Shown here one piece after another: positions 1 through 5,901 of a DNA stretch of 7,696 nucleotides. The position numbers were made by a program, and so were the translations under genes. The stretch is from CAZGMN01 sp964645765 (GTDB lineage Bacteria; Acidobacteriota; Aminicenantia; Aminicenantales; Aminicenantaceae), in the NCBI GenBank assembly GCA_964645765.1, contig CAZYBE010000068.1:1-7696 (forward strand), read 5' to 3'. The notes below the pieces were generated by a model. It saw nothing but the letters and a program-made list of their open reading frames with translations. It was not told the DNA's origin and did no database searches. Position 1 is the first letter of the stretch, and every line of letters starts with the position of its first letter.

Positions 1-80
1 CCCTCGAAGAGCGAACTCCGATGGCTAAATTCTCAATGGTCGCTACGGTTATTTCCCAATACCTACGTCTCGACAAGAAA

Positions 81-107
81 GGAAAAAATCGACTGTCCCC
101 TTTTTTT
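81..107. repeat. REP-like motif, possible mobile-element end
   Basis: A short motif reads AAAAAATCGACTGTCCCC on the plus strand and runs into a T tract. It shares the 9-mer AAAAAATCG and the TGTCCC block with the right arm of the hairpin at 5784-5839. Motifs of this look (GGGGACAG next to an A/T run) often border REP-associated Y1 transposases and their non-autonomous relatives; that link is from general memory and is not shown here. No transposase gene is visible: bases 1-80 contain only short open frames without recognisable protein features. It could also be chance similarity. Confidence 0.3.
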
Positions 108-150
108 ATATTTGCTCTTGGTATATATAGAAGGTAAAAATGCGTTCAAA

Positions 151-157
151 AAAGGAG
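151..157 (+). promoter_or_regulatory. Ribosome binding site deciding a GTG start
   Basis: AAAGGAG lies 9 nt before the GTG at 167. It is a far better Shine-Dalgarno match than the AGAAGG five bases before the upstream in-frame ATG at 140, and it would lie inside the coding region if that ATG were used. This is the main reason for placing the start at 167. Confidence 0.6.
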
Positions 158-166
158 ATTGATGAG

Positions 167-1519
167 GTGAAGAGAATAACAAGAAGGGAATTTATAAGGG
201 AATCGAAAAAGGCCACTCTGGCTGCAACAGCTCTGGTTGCTGGCTTAGGGCCTCTTGTTGAAAAAAAGGCTACGCTCCAGAAAAAAGTCAGTGCCAATGA
301 CAAAATCCATGTGGCCCTGATTGGCTGCGGCGGGATGGGAAAAACCAACTTGAGCGATTTCCTCCGCATCCAGGAAGTCGAGTGCCTGGCCATTGCCGAT
401 GTCGATGAAAAGCACCTGGAGGATGGGTTAAAGATTGTCCAGGACACTCGCGGCAAGAAGGCAGAAGGCTACACGGATTTCCGCAAGATCATCGACCGCA
501 AAGACATCCACGCGGTCATCGTCTCCACTCCTGACCACTGGCACGCCCTGACGACAATCTATGCCTGTCAGGCAGGAAAGGATGTTTATGTCGAAAAGCC
601 GCTGGCAACAACAATTGAAGAAGGCCGGGCGATGGTCAACGCCTGCCGCAAATACAAGCGCATCGTTCAAGTTGGAACACAGCAGCGGAGCGCCAAGCAC
701 TTCTCGGACGCCGTCGCTTTCGTCCAATCCGGCAAGCTGGGCAAAATCCGCATGGTGCGCGCTTGGGCTTACCTCGACTGGAAAGGAAACATAGGAAATC
801 CTCCTGATGAGCCTGCTCCGCCATATGTTGACTACGATTTATGGCTCGGACCTGCACCTTCACGGCCCTTCAATCCTTGCCGCTTCCATCATAATTTTCG
901 TTGGTTCTGGGACTATTCCGGCGGCCTGATGACAGACTGGGGTGCTCACATGATTGATGTGGCCATGTGGGCGATGAAAGAAGACCCTGTCGGTGCTATG
1001 GCGATCGGCGGAAAGTACGGATTTCCGGATGACATTAGAGAGACTCCTGACACGCAGCAATCTGTCCTCGAATTTCCCAGCTTCTCCCTGGCCTGGGAGC
1101 ACATGATCGGCTGCGGAGTCGGGCCCTGGCAGCGGGAGCACGGCGTTGAGTTTCACGGCGAGAATGGAATCCTTATTGTGGACAGGGCCGGATGGGAGGT
1201 TAATCCGGAAACGGATAAACTCAAGCAGCCCGAGCGTGTTTATCGGATGACGGCCTTTCCAAGACAGGAAGGTTCAAGCGACTTTCATTTCACCCATGTC
1301 CGGGATTTCATCAACAGCCTGAAGACAAGACAGGCGCCGCGGGCAGAGGTTGAAATCGGCCACAAGTCAGTCATTGCCTGCCATCTGGGGAATATCGCTG
1401 TTCGACTCAGGCGCTATGTCCGCTGGGATGCTGAAAAAGAGGAGGTCATAGGCGACCCTGAAGCCCAGGCTCTTGTCGGCAGGGAATACCGCAAGCCCTG
1501 GGCTCTTCCCAAGGAATAA
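167..1519 (+). CDS. Tat-exported Gfo/Idh/MocA family oxidoreductase
   Basis: Predicted NAD(P)-dependent sugar or polyol dehydrogenase of the Gfo/Idh/MocA family, 450 aa from the GTG start. Residues 5-9 (TRREF) followed by a hydrophobic stretch form a twin-arginine signal, with a possible cleavage after VSA near residue 43. The Rossmann loop GCGGMG is at 53-58, the STPDHWH motif at 120-126 and the family EKP motif (catalytic Lys) at 143-145. A GG-x3-D-x3-H-x2-D segment places Asp257, His261 and Asp264 in the usual catalytic or metal region. Tat export would allow the protein to leave the cytoplasm folded with its cofactor bound. An in-frame ATG at 140 would add nine residues; GTG 167 is preferred for its ribosome site and because it gives a compact Tat n-region. 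The next gene follows after 23 nt and is very likely co-transcribed. The substrate cannot be read from the sequence. Confidence 0.93.
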   Translation: MKRITRREFIRESKKATLAATALVAGLGPLVEKKATLQKKVSANDKIHVALIGCGGMGKTNLSDFLRIQEVECLAIADVDEKHLEDGLKIVQDTRGKKAEGYTDFRKIIDRKDIHAVIVSTPDHWHALTTIYACQAGKDVYVEKPLATTIEEGRAMVNACRKYKRIVQVGTQQRSAKHFSDAVAFVQSGKLGKIRMVRAWAYLDWKGNIGNPPDEPAPPYVDYDLWLGPAPSRPFNPCRFHHNFRWFWDYSGGLMTDWGAHMIDVAMWAMKEDPVGAMAIGGKYGFPDDIRETPDTQQSVLEFPSFSLAWEHMIGCGVGPWQREHGVEFHGENGILIVDRAGWEVNPETDKLKQPERVYRMTAFPRQEGSSDFHFTHVRDFINSLKTRQAPRAEVEIGHKSVIACHLGNIAVRLRRYVRWDAEKEEVIGDPEAQALVGREYRKPWALPKE

Positions 1520-1542
1520 AACCTTTTTGAGCGAGGACCGAG

Positions 1543-2391
1543 ATGAGCATAACAACACGCCGGAATTTTATTAAGCTGGCTGGCCTGGGCGCAGCCGTAT
1601 CTCTATCATCCTCCATCCAGGCTCGAGTAATTCCTGGGCAAGAAAAAGCCGTCCGGGGAAAAAAGACATTGAACCTGGGTATGGCTTCCTACAGCTTCCG
1701 CCAGTTCAACCTTGAGGAAACGCTGGCCATGACCAAAAGATTAGGGCTGAGGAGAATTGCTTTAAAAAGCTTCCACCTTCCACTGGAAAGCTCAGAAGAG
1801 CAGATAAAGGCCGTTTCGGAAAAAATCAGGCAACGAGGCCTTGAGCTTTACGGCTGCGGCGTTGTTTACATGCAGAATGAAGGAGAAGTCGAGCGGGCTT
1901 TTAAGTATGCAAGAGCCGCGGGCATGAAGGTCATCATCGGAGCCCCGAACGTAGAGCTTCTGGATTTTGTCAATAAAAAAGTTCAAGAGTTCGACATAAG
2001 GGTGGCCATCCACAACCATGGGCCCGATGACAAGCTCTATCCGACTCCAGAAAGCGTATACGAAAAGATCAAGAACTTCGACCCCCGCCTTGGCCTCTGC
2101 CTCGACGTGGGGCACACCCAGCGCGCAGGCCTCAACCCTTCTGAATCCGCCAGGAAATTTGCTCTTCGCCTGTTCGACGTCCATATCAAAGATGTCACTG
2201 CCTCATCCAAAGAAGGGACTTCGATCGAGGTCGGACGGGGCGTTGTCGATATCCCAAAACTTCTGGGAACCCTGCTCGAATTGAACTACTCGGGGACTGT
2301 CGCCCTGGAGTATGAGAAGGATGAAAAAGACCCCCTTCCTGGAGCCGCAGAATCCATCGGCTATATCAGAGGCGTCCTCGCCATGCTTTAA
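1543..2391 (+). CDS. Tat-exported sugar phosphate isomerase/epimerase-like TIM barrel
   Basis: A 282-aa protein of the xylose-isomerase-like TIM-barrel superfamily (AP endonuclease 2 / IolE-like). Residues 5-11 (TRRNFIK) and the following hydrophobic segment form a textbook Tat signal, with possible cleavage after IQA near residue 27. The barrel starts near residue 43 (LNLGMASYSF). Family landmarks are HNHG at 157-160, LDVGH at 187-191, DVHIKD at 212-217 and ALEYEKD at 254-260, which supply the usual Asp/His/Glu divalent metal ligands. Length is normal. GAGG lies 6 nt before the ATG. It follows the Gfo/Idh gene by 23 nt, and both are Tat-exported, so they probably act on the same sugar or glycoside in sequence. 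The exact reaction (isomerisation, epimerisation, or elimination on a keto sugar) is not determined by the sequence. Confidence 0.9.
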   Translation: MSITTRRNFIKLAGLGAAVSLSSSIQARVIPGQEKAVRGKKTLNLGMASYSFRQFNLEETLAMTKRLGLRRIALKSFHLPLESSEEQIKAVSEKIRQRGLELYGCGVVYMQNEGEVERAFKYARAAGMKVIIGAPNVELLDFVNKKVQEFDIRVAIHNHGPDDKLYPTPESVYEKIKNFDPRLGLCLDVGHTQRAGLNPSESARKFALRLFDVHIKDVTASSKEGTSIEVGRGVVDIPKLLGTLLELNYSGTVALEYEKDEKDPLPGAAESIGYIRGVLAML

Positions 2392-2526
2392 GATGATCTT
2401 GAAATCAGCCTTTTCCTGCCAAAAATTTTTGGGTATTGAAGCAAAACAGGACCCAGGGAAGAATCAAAAGACTTTAAGAACGCTTAGAAAAGAATTTTAA
2501 AAACGAATTTATTTTTTTATATCATT

Positions 2527-2551
2527 AGAAAAAGGCAAAGAGATATTTGCC
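2527..2551 (-). terminator. Rho-independent terminator of the bactofilin gene
   Basis: On the minus strand GGCAAA, loop TATCTC, TTTGCC is followed directly by TTTTTCT. The 6-bp stem has only three G-C pairs but the T tract is well placed, 24 nt past the bactofilin stop codon. On the plus strand the same stem has no T tract, so it would not end the convergent sugar operon. Confidence 0.65.
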
Positions 2552-2575
2552 GAGGCAGTCGAAGAGATGGATTTC

Positions 2576-2968
2576 TTAGAGGCTTTCGTCCCTTGAGGTT
2601 ACCAGCTCTGTCCCTTCCTTCATCATCTTGACGGCGCCATCAAAGAAGGCTTTATCTGAAATCATGACTGAGGGAGCAAGGATTTCTCCCTTGTACTTCC
2701 CGCCCTCGAGTAACTCGACCTTTTCATTGGCCATAACTTTGCCTTCGACCTCACCTTCGATGATAACGTATTCTGCCTTCACCTCACCTTTGAGCCTTCC
2801 AGTCTTGCCCACTAATAAAAGAGCTGTGAGCTCAATCGTCCCCTCAAACTCTCCATTCAAGTATAGGTTGTGGGAGCCCTTGACGCTACCCACGACACTG
2901 ATTCCCTCAAAGATCGCGGTCGTCTCCATTTTTTGAATTTTTTCTAGCTTGCGTCTGTTTATTTTCAT
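2576..2968 (-). CDS. Bactofilin (polymer-forming cytoskeletal protein)
   Basis: A 130-aa bactofilin-type protein. Bactofilins self-assemble without nucleotide into filaments or membrane-associated scaffolds that position cell-wall enzymes, polar proteins or chromosome-segregation factors. After a basic N-terminus (residues 1-14), about residues 20-115 show the repeated glycine-rich beta-helix rungs of the family: GSVKG, GEFEG, GRLKG, GEVEG, GKYKG and FFDGAV, spaced 15-20 residues apart. There is no signal peptide or membrane segment; the short charged tails are typical. The start is set by AGGAGG 8 nt upstream of the ATG; an internal Met14 is a weaker alternative. It has its own strong promoter at 3140-3168 with a leader of about 165 nt, and a terminator just downstream. 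The same-strand neighbour upstream is the ParA-associated small gene, which suggests a spatial-organisation role. Confidence 0.88.
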   Translation of the reverse strand: MKINRRKLEKIQKMETTAIFEGISVVGSVKGSHNLYLNGEFEGTIELTALLLVGKTGRLKGEVKAEYVIIEGEVEGKVMANEKVELLEGGKYKGEILAPSVMISDKAFFDGAVKMMKEGTELVTSRDESL

Positions 2969-3139
2969 CTCATACCCCTCCTACACAATAATTTCCAAAC
3001 GACGGATGGCATAAAGGCACTTTGCTCTTATGAATGTCCTTAATCGCAAAATGATTTTGTTGATCCGCGATTCTCCTCACTTTTCTATAATTCCTGCCTG
3101 CCATTGTGCGTCAACATTTTCTTCGTTTTCTGCTTGAAA

Positions 3140-3168
3140 CTTATAACATAGGAAAATTTCCAAGTCAA
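3140..3168 (-). promoter_or_regulatory. Sigma70-type promoter of the bactofilin gene
   Basis: On the minus strand the -35 box TTGACT (3163-3168) and the -10 box TATAAG (3140-3145) are exactly 17 bp apart. The -10 sits in TGTTATAAGTTT, a 12-mer also found at the ParA promoter. The predicted transcript starts near 3133, about 165 nt before the bactofilin ATG. Confidence 0.7.
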
Positions 3169-3232
3169 CTTTGGAGGAGAGAAAAAAGGATAGATAAACT
3201 CGTTCGATTTGAAGTCTCTATGAATCATAAGA

Positions 3233-3640
3233 TTATCTATATATAGCTCTTGGATTTCGACTCTGGTAGTCACTCCTTCCCCAATATTTTTCAAAATATT
3301 TAGCATCGACCAAACAGGTAACGACTCCGTTTTCTATCACAATCCATACATCGCTATATTTATACTTTAGATTACCTGAGTACCATTCGATTATAGAATC
3401 CGGATTTCCGACGGCTTTAGTGACTTCCTCCGCTGTCATTCCTAATTTAACGTTTTCTAAAATTTTCTCATCTTCCATAGCCAACTTCTCTTTCAACCGT
3501 AATTCAAAAAGCTTGCCATTTGCGCCTTTCTTCAGCTTTATTCCTTCCTCCCCTGGTCTGTCGACTTGTTTTCCATTTACTTTTGGCTCGATGTGCTCTC
3601 TCTCAATAGCTTTGCCCAAGTCAAGTTTTTTCACGGGCAT
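3233..3640 (-). CDS. Small protein with BamE/SmpA-like domain, ParA-coupled
   Basis: I do not recognise this 135-aa protein as a named family. The first ~55 residues are charged and Lys/Glu-rich. Residues 60-115 resemble the BamE/SmpA-OmlA fold: a helix-turn pattern LGMTAEEVTKAVGNPDSI followed by strands (WYSGNLKYKYSDVWIVIENGVVTCLV). There is no lipobox, signal peptide or membrane segment, so unlike true BamE it should be cytoplasmic. The start is ATG 3640, chosen for AGAGGAGG 6 nt upstream; a TTG one codon earlier is unlikely. It overlaps the end of parA by 20 nt, which implies translational coupling and a linked function. It occupies the place where parB usually lies but has no ParB motifs. 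A role as ParA partner or adaptor is inference from position only. The region is more AT-rich than the flanking sugar operon. Confidence 0.75.
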   Translation of the reverse strand: MPVKKLDLGKAIEREHIEPKVNGKQVDRPGEEGIKLKKGANGKLFELRLKEKLAMEDEKILENVKLGMTAEEVTKAVGNPDSIIEWYSGNLKYKYSDVWIVIENGVVTCLVDAKYFEKYWGRSDYQSRNPRAIYR

Positions 3641-4376
3641 CAAGGACCTCCTCTGTTAGAGATGCGAAATCCTTTGCTCCATTCGACTTGGGAGCATATT
3701 CAAATATGGTTTGATTTTGAACCCTGGCCTCACCAATGGTCACGTTTTTCCGGATCCTCGTCTTGAACACTTTATCTCCCCATTTCTCTCTTGCCACGCT
3801 GTCAATCTCTCTGGAGATGACAGTTTTCTGCTCGTAGAGATTAATCAAGACGCCGAAAATGTTTACCATTTTCCTTGCTTTGCCTGAAATTTCCATGGCG
3901 AGGTCGATATATCTTTCAGCCCCCATAATGGAATCGATCCCAGGGTTTATGGGGAGCAAGAGGTTGTCACAGAAGATGAGCGCAGCTCTGTTGATAAGGG
4001 AGTCGGATGGGGCGAAATCGCAGAAAACGAAATCGTAATTGTATTCTTGGATGAATGAGATACGCTCTTCAAACTTGAATATTCCAAAGTCGTCTTTGGT
4101 TAATTCTCTCTGGGCATCATACAGCCGTTTCCTCCCTGAGGTTATGATGTCAAGGTTTTTCCGGACTTCAATGATCACATCCTTGTGGCCCTCGCCGAGA
4201 AGCTCAGAAAGAGTATGCTCAGAGCCGATGTTGAAATGGCTGCCAACATTGCCCTGCGGGTCGCAGTCGACTATCAAAACCTTCATGCCTTTGCGCGAAA
4301 GACCATCTCCAAGATTGATAGCCGTTGTCGTTTTGCCAACGCCTCCTTTAGAGGTTGCGATCGCAATTCTCTTCAC
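3621..4376 (-). CDS. ParA/Soj-family ATPase, solitary (no ParB nearby)
   Basis: A 251-aa Walker-type ATPase of the ParA/MinD superfamily, closest in layout to Soj-type ParA. The deviant Walker A motif KGGVGKTTT is at residues 10-18, the A' motif VDCDPQGN at 36-43, and the Walker B region FVFCDFAPS at 117-124 with Asp120. The C-terminal segment with TRIRKNVTIGEA (206-217) and the EYAPKSNGAKDFASL run (226-240) is typical of ParA proteins. There is no N-terminal helix-turn-helix. Such ATPases dimerise on ATP, bind DNA non-specifically and position cargo such as chromosome origins or protein clusters. The start is GTG with GGAAGG 9 nt upstream. A near-consensus promoter lies just upstream (4428-4456). 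No parB gene and no parS-like TGTTTCACGTGAAACA site is present; the next gene is an overlapping BamE-like protein and then a bactofilin. The cargo is therefore unknown. Confidence 0.9.
   Translation of the reverse strand: MKRIAIATSKGGVGKTTTAINLGDGLSRKGMKVLIVDCDPQGNVGSHFNIGSEHTLSELLGEGHKDVIIEVRKNLDIITSGRKRLYDAQRELTKDDFGIFKFEERISFIQEYNYDFVFCDFAPSDSLINRAALIFCDNLLLPINPGIDSIMGAERYIDLAMEISGKARKMVNIFGVLINLYEQKTVISREIDSVAREKWGDKVFKTRIRKNVTIGEARVQNQTIFEYAPKSNGAKDFASLTEEVLDAREKT
3647..3654 (-). promoter_or_regulatory. Ribosome binding site inside the end of parA
   Basis: AGAGGAGG on the minus strand lies 6 nt before the ATG at 3640 and within the last codons of the ParA gene. It fixes the start of the small downstream gene and supports translation of the pair from one message. 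Confidence 0.7.
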
Positions 4377-4427
4377 TGCTTGTTACCTTCCCCCATTTTT
4401 TTCACTTTTCTCTATTTCCCCGCAAAA

Positions 4428-4456
4428 CTTATAACACAGAAAAAAGTTGATGTCAA
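4428..4456 (-). promoter_or_regulatory. Sigma70-type promoter of the parA operon
   Basis: On the minus strand the -35 box TTGACA (4451-4456, perfect consensus) and the -10 box TATAAG (4428-4433) are 17 bp apart. The -10 context TGTTATAAGTTT matches the bactofilin promoter. The predicted start, near 4421, gives a leader of about 45 nt before the GTG. It lies in the 103-nt gap after the glycosyltransferase gene, so parA need not depend on readthrough. Confidence 0.75.
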
Positions 4457-4479
4457 AATTATCTCGAAGCGTTTTCATT

Positions 4480-5610
4480 TTAATCCCTTGAATGGAATCG
4501 AATCCACTTTCTTAATCCTATCTTTTCATACAAGGCCACAACCTTCTTGGCCATTGCCTCGCATGAGAATTTTCGATGCACAAGTTCATATCCCCTCCGT
4601 CCAAGAATAAAGGCTAGATCCCTATCATTATAAAGCTTGAGGATGGCCTTGGCTAAAGCCGAGGGATTACGAGGTGGCACCAGAAGGCCAGTTTCTCCAT
4701 GGAGGATTGCCTCAGGAACGCCTCCTTCACGGGCGGCAACTACAGGAAGCCGGCAGGCCATGGCATCCAAAACACTGTTCTTCATTCTCTCTGGATAAGA
4801 AGAAAGTGCAAACAAATCAAGAGAAGCAAGAATCTTGGGGAAATCTTCCCCAAAGCCCAAAATAAAGGCAATGTCTCCTGAATAGGAGTCTCTTGCCTGC
4901 TTATTCAACTCCATCCTTAAGGGACCTTCGCCGATGATAATTAACTTAATCTTGGGCGAGTGCTCTTTAAGAATCTTTGTTGCTTGGATTAGATACTTGT
5001 GGCTTCTGTGGTCATCAAGATTTGCCATTATTCCTACCAGGAAATCGTCAGGAGCAAAAGAGAGTTCGCGGCGAAGATAGCCATCCTTGCTTGGCTTAGA
5101 AGCGTCTTTCTCAAAAGGAGAAAAGTCTATGCCTGAGGGTATGACTTCGATTTTTTCAGGGTCGATGCTTCCTTCAGTCAGAACCTTCTTTATGCCTTCA
5201 GAATTGGCGATGATGGCATCCACTTTGTTCTTGTATCGACTTCGAGAAGGAAAACCCCTCTTAAGCGGAAAATAAACATCTCTGGAGACCACCCGGTAGC
5301 GAACTTTGGCCAGAGAAGCGGCCGCTGAGCCCAAAGCCAGAGAATGGTCATCATGGAAATGAGCAAGGAGGCATTTTTTGCGCTTCATCATCCGAGCCAA
5401 CTTGAACAGTGCCGAAAGTTTGAACCCATTCTTAGTTTTAAGCGGGAAGACCGGAAGCTCGTCATCAAGCGCTTTTTGATGGATAGGGCTTTCAAGTTGA
5501 ACAATAAAAAGAAAGGGAAGCCTTTTTCGTTTTAGCTCCCTGGCGAGGTAAAGGGATTGACGCGGTCCTCCCTTCCATTCTCCTCCGACATCAATCTGAA
5601 AAAGGCTCAA
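4480..5610 (-). CDS. GT4-family glycosyltransferase
   Basis: A retaining GT-B glycosyltransferase of family GT4, 376 aa from the TTG start, predicted to transfer a sugar from a nucleotide donor during polysaccharide, glycolipid or glycoprotein assembly. The N-terminus SLFQIDVGGEWKGGPRQS (residues 2-19) is the usual acceptor-domain opening with the GG loop. The donor domain begins near IPSGID (157-162), has GEGPLR at 227-232 and GGVPEAI at 296-302. The family E-x7-E motif reads Glu274-x7-Asp282, a conservative change of the second acid. There is no membrane segment; it is probably peripheral or cytosolic. Longer in-frame starts exist (ATG 5649, ATG 5658, TTG 5694), but they add residues with no family counterpart and lack good ribosome sites, whereas TTG 5610 has AAGGGAG 6 nt upstream. 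It stands alone on its strand; donor and acceptor are unknown. Confidence 0.88.
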   Translation of the reverse strand: MSLFQIDVGGEWKGGPRQSLYLARELKRKRLPFLFIVQLESPIHQKALDDELPVFPLKTKNGFKLSALFKLARMMKRKKCLLAHFHDDHSLALGSAAASLAKVRYRVVSRDVYFPLKRGFPSRSRYKNKVDAIIANSEGIKKVLTEGSIDPEKIEVIPSGIDFSPFEKDASKPSKDGYLRRELSFAPDDFLVGIMANLDDHRSHKYLIQATKILKEHSPKIKLIIIGEGPLRMELNKQARDSYSGDIAFILGFGEDFPKILASLDLFALSSYPERMKNSVLDAMACRLPVVAAREGGVPEAILHGETGLLVPPRNPSALAKAILKLYNDRDLAFILGRRGYELVHRKFSCEAMAKKVVALYEKIGLRKWIRFHSRD

Positions 5611-5616
5611 TTCTCT

Positions 5617-5623
5617 CTCCCTT
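5617..5623 (-). promoter_or_regulatory. Ribosome binding site deciding a TTG start
   Basis: AAGGGAG on the minus strand lies 6 nt before TTG 5610. From there the protein starts exactly where GT4 enzymes normally start (M-S-L-F-Q-I-D). The upstream ATG candidates at 5649 and 5658 have only weak ribosome sites. Confidence 0.5.
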
Positions 5624-5708
5624 TTTCCAGCCGACCCAAATGCTAACATAATTTCCATACAAGAAAAAGTCGTTATTCCTTCTTTCCCTGGCAAGAAACA
5701 AGCGCTCG

Positions 5709-5737
5709 TTGACCCTCATTTCTTTTTGCTATATATT
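5709..5737 (+). promoter_or_regulatory. Sigma70-type promoter of the kinase gene
   Basis: The -35 box TTGACC (5709-5714) and the -10 box TATATT (5732-5737) are 17 bp apart. The last two bases of the -10 belong to the left end of the inverted-repeat element that follows. The predicted start is near 5744, giving a leader of about 158 nt that contains nearly the whole element. Confidence 0.6.
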
Positions 5738-5874
5738 AACCTGGATTATTCATGAATTCACAAGAAACGATGTTAGATGGTCTGGAAATCGGGGACACGA
5801 TCCCGATTTCAAAAAATCGGGTCATGTCCCTCGATTTCCACAATTTCTCGCGATTCATGAATAATCCAGATTAA
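5736..5874. mobile_element. MITE-like element with nested inverted repeats
   Basis: A 139-bp non-coding element. Its ends (5736-5757 and 5853-5874) are 22-bp inverted repeats with one mismatch; the left begins TTAACCTGGATTATTC. TA dinucleotides flank it directly (5734-5735 and 5875-5876), as expected for a TA target duplication in the Tc1/mariner-IS630 style. Inside, 5784-5839 forms a second long hairpin. No open reading frame is present. It lies between the kinase promoter and its start codon. It could instead be a native leader structure, but the terminal repeats plus TA flanks favour an inserted element. Confidence 0.6.
5784..5839. repeat. Long imperfect hairpin inside the MITE-like element
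   Basis: The left arm (5784-5809) starts GGAAATCGGGGACACGA and pairs with the right arm (5814-5839), which ends TGTCCCTCGATTTCC. I count 24 Watson-Crick pairs, one C-A mismatch, single-base bulges at T5801 and T5831, and a 4-nt CAAA loop. It would fold in RNA and as a DNA cruciform. There is no T tract after it, so it is not an intrinsic terminator on either strand. Part of the right arm matches the motif at 81-107. Confidence 0.75.
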
Positions 5875-5901
5875 TAAATTCAGTAAATATCGCTAAAGAT
5901 C

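Noticed and set aside
100..140. TATATA-type -10 box before the Gfo/Idh gene
   Set aside because: The AT-rich stretch offers several -10 look-alikes but no acceptable -35 box at 16-18 bp from any of them.
1..166. Two plus-strand frames open from the window edge (to about 137 and 165)
   Set aside because: Their products show no recognisable pattern, both run through the T-rich REP-like motif, and with only edge sequence available they are most likely chance.
2419..2432. Perfect palindrome CCAAAAATTTTTGG downstream of the sugar operon
   Set aside because: It has almost no G-C content, no T tract after it, and would need its own centre as loop, so it is not a convincing terminator or operator.
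3084..3120. GACGCACAATGGCAGGCAGG in the bactofilin leader, superficially like a c-di-GMP (GEMM) riboswitch
   Set aside because: Only the first block is loosely similar; the second conserved half (GACGCAAAGCC-like) and the paired stems are missing.
3085..3306. Minus-strand 73-aa open frame after the BamE-like gene
   Set aside because: It overlaps the end of the BamE-like gene in another frame, has no ribosome site, and its product has no domain-like pattern. It also runs across the bactofilin promoter.
3621..4480. A parS site or ParB gene next to parA
   Set aside because: No 16-bp parS palindrome or close variant was seen in or around the gene, and the downstream protein lacks ParB motifs.
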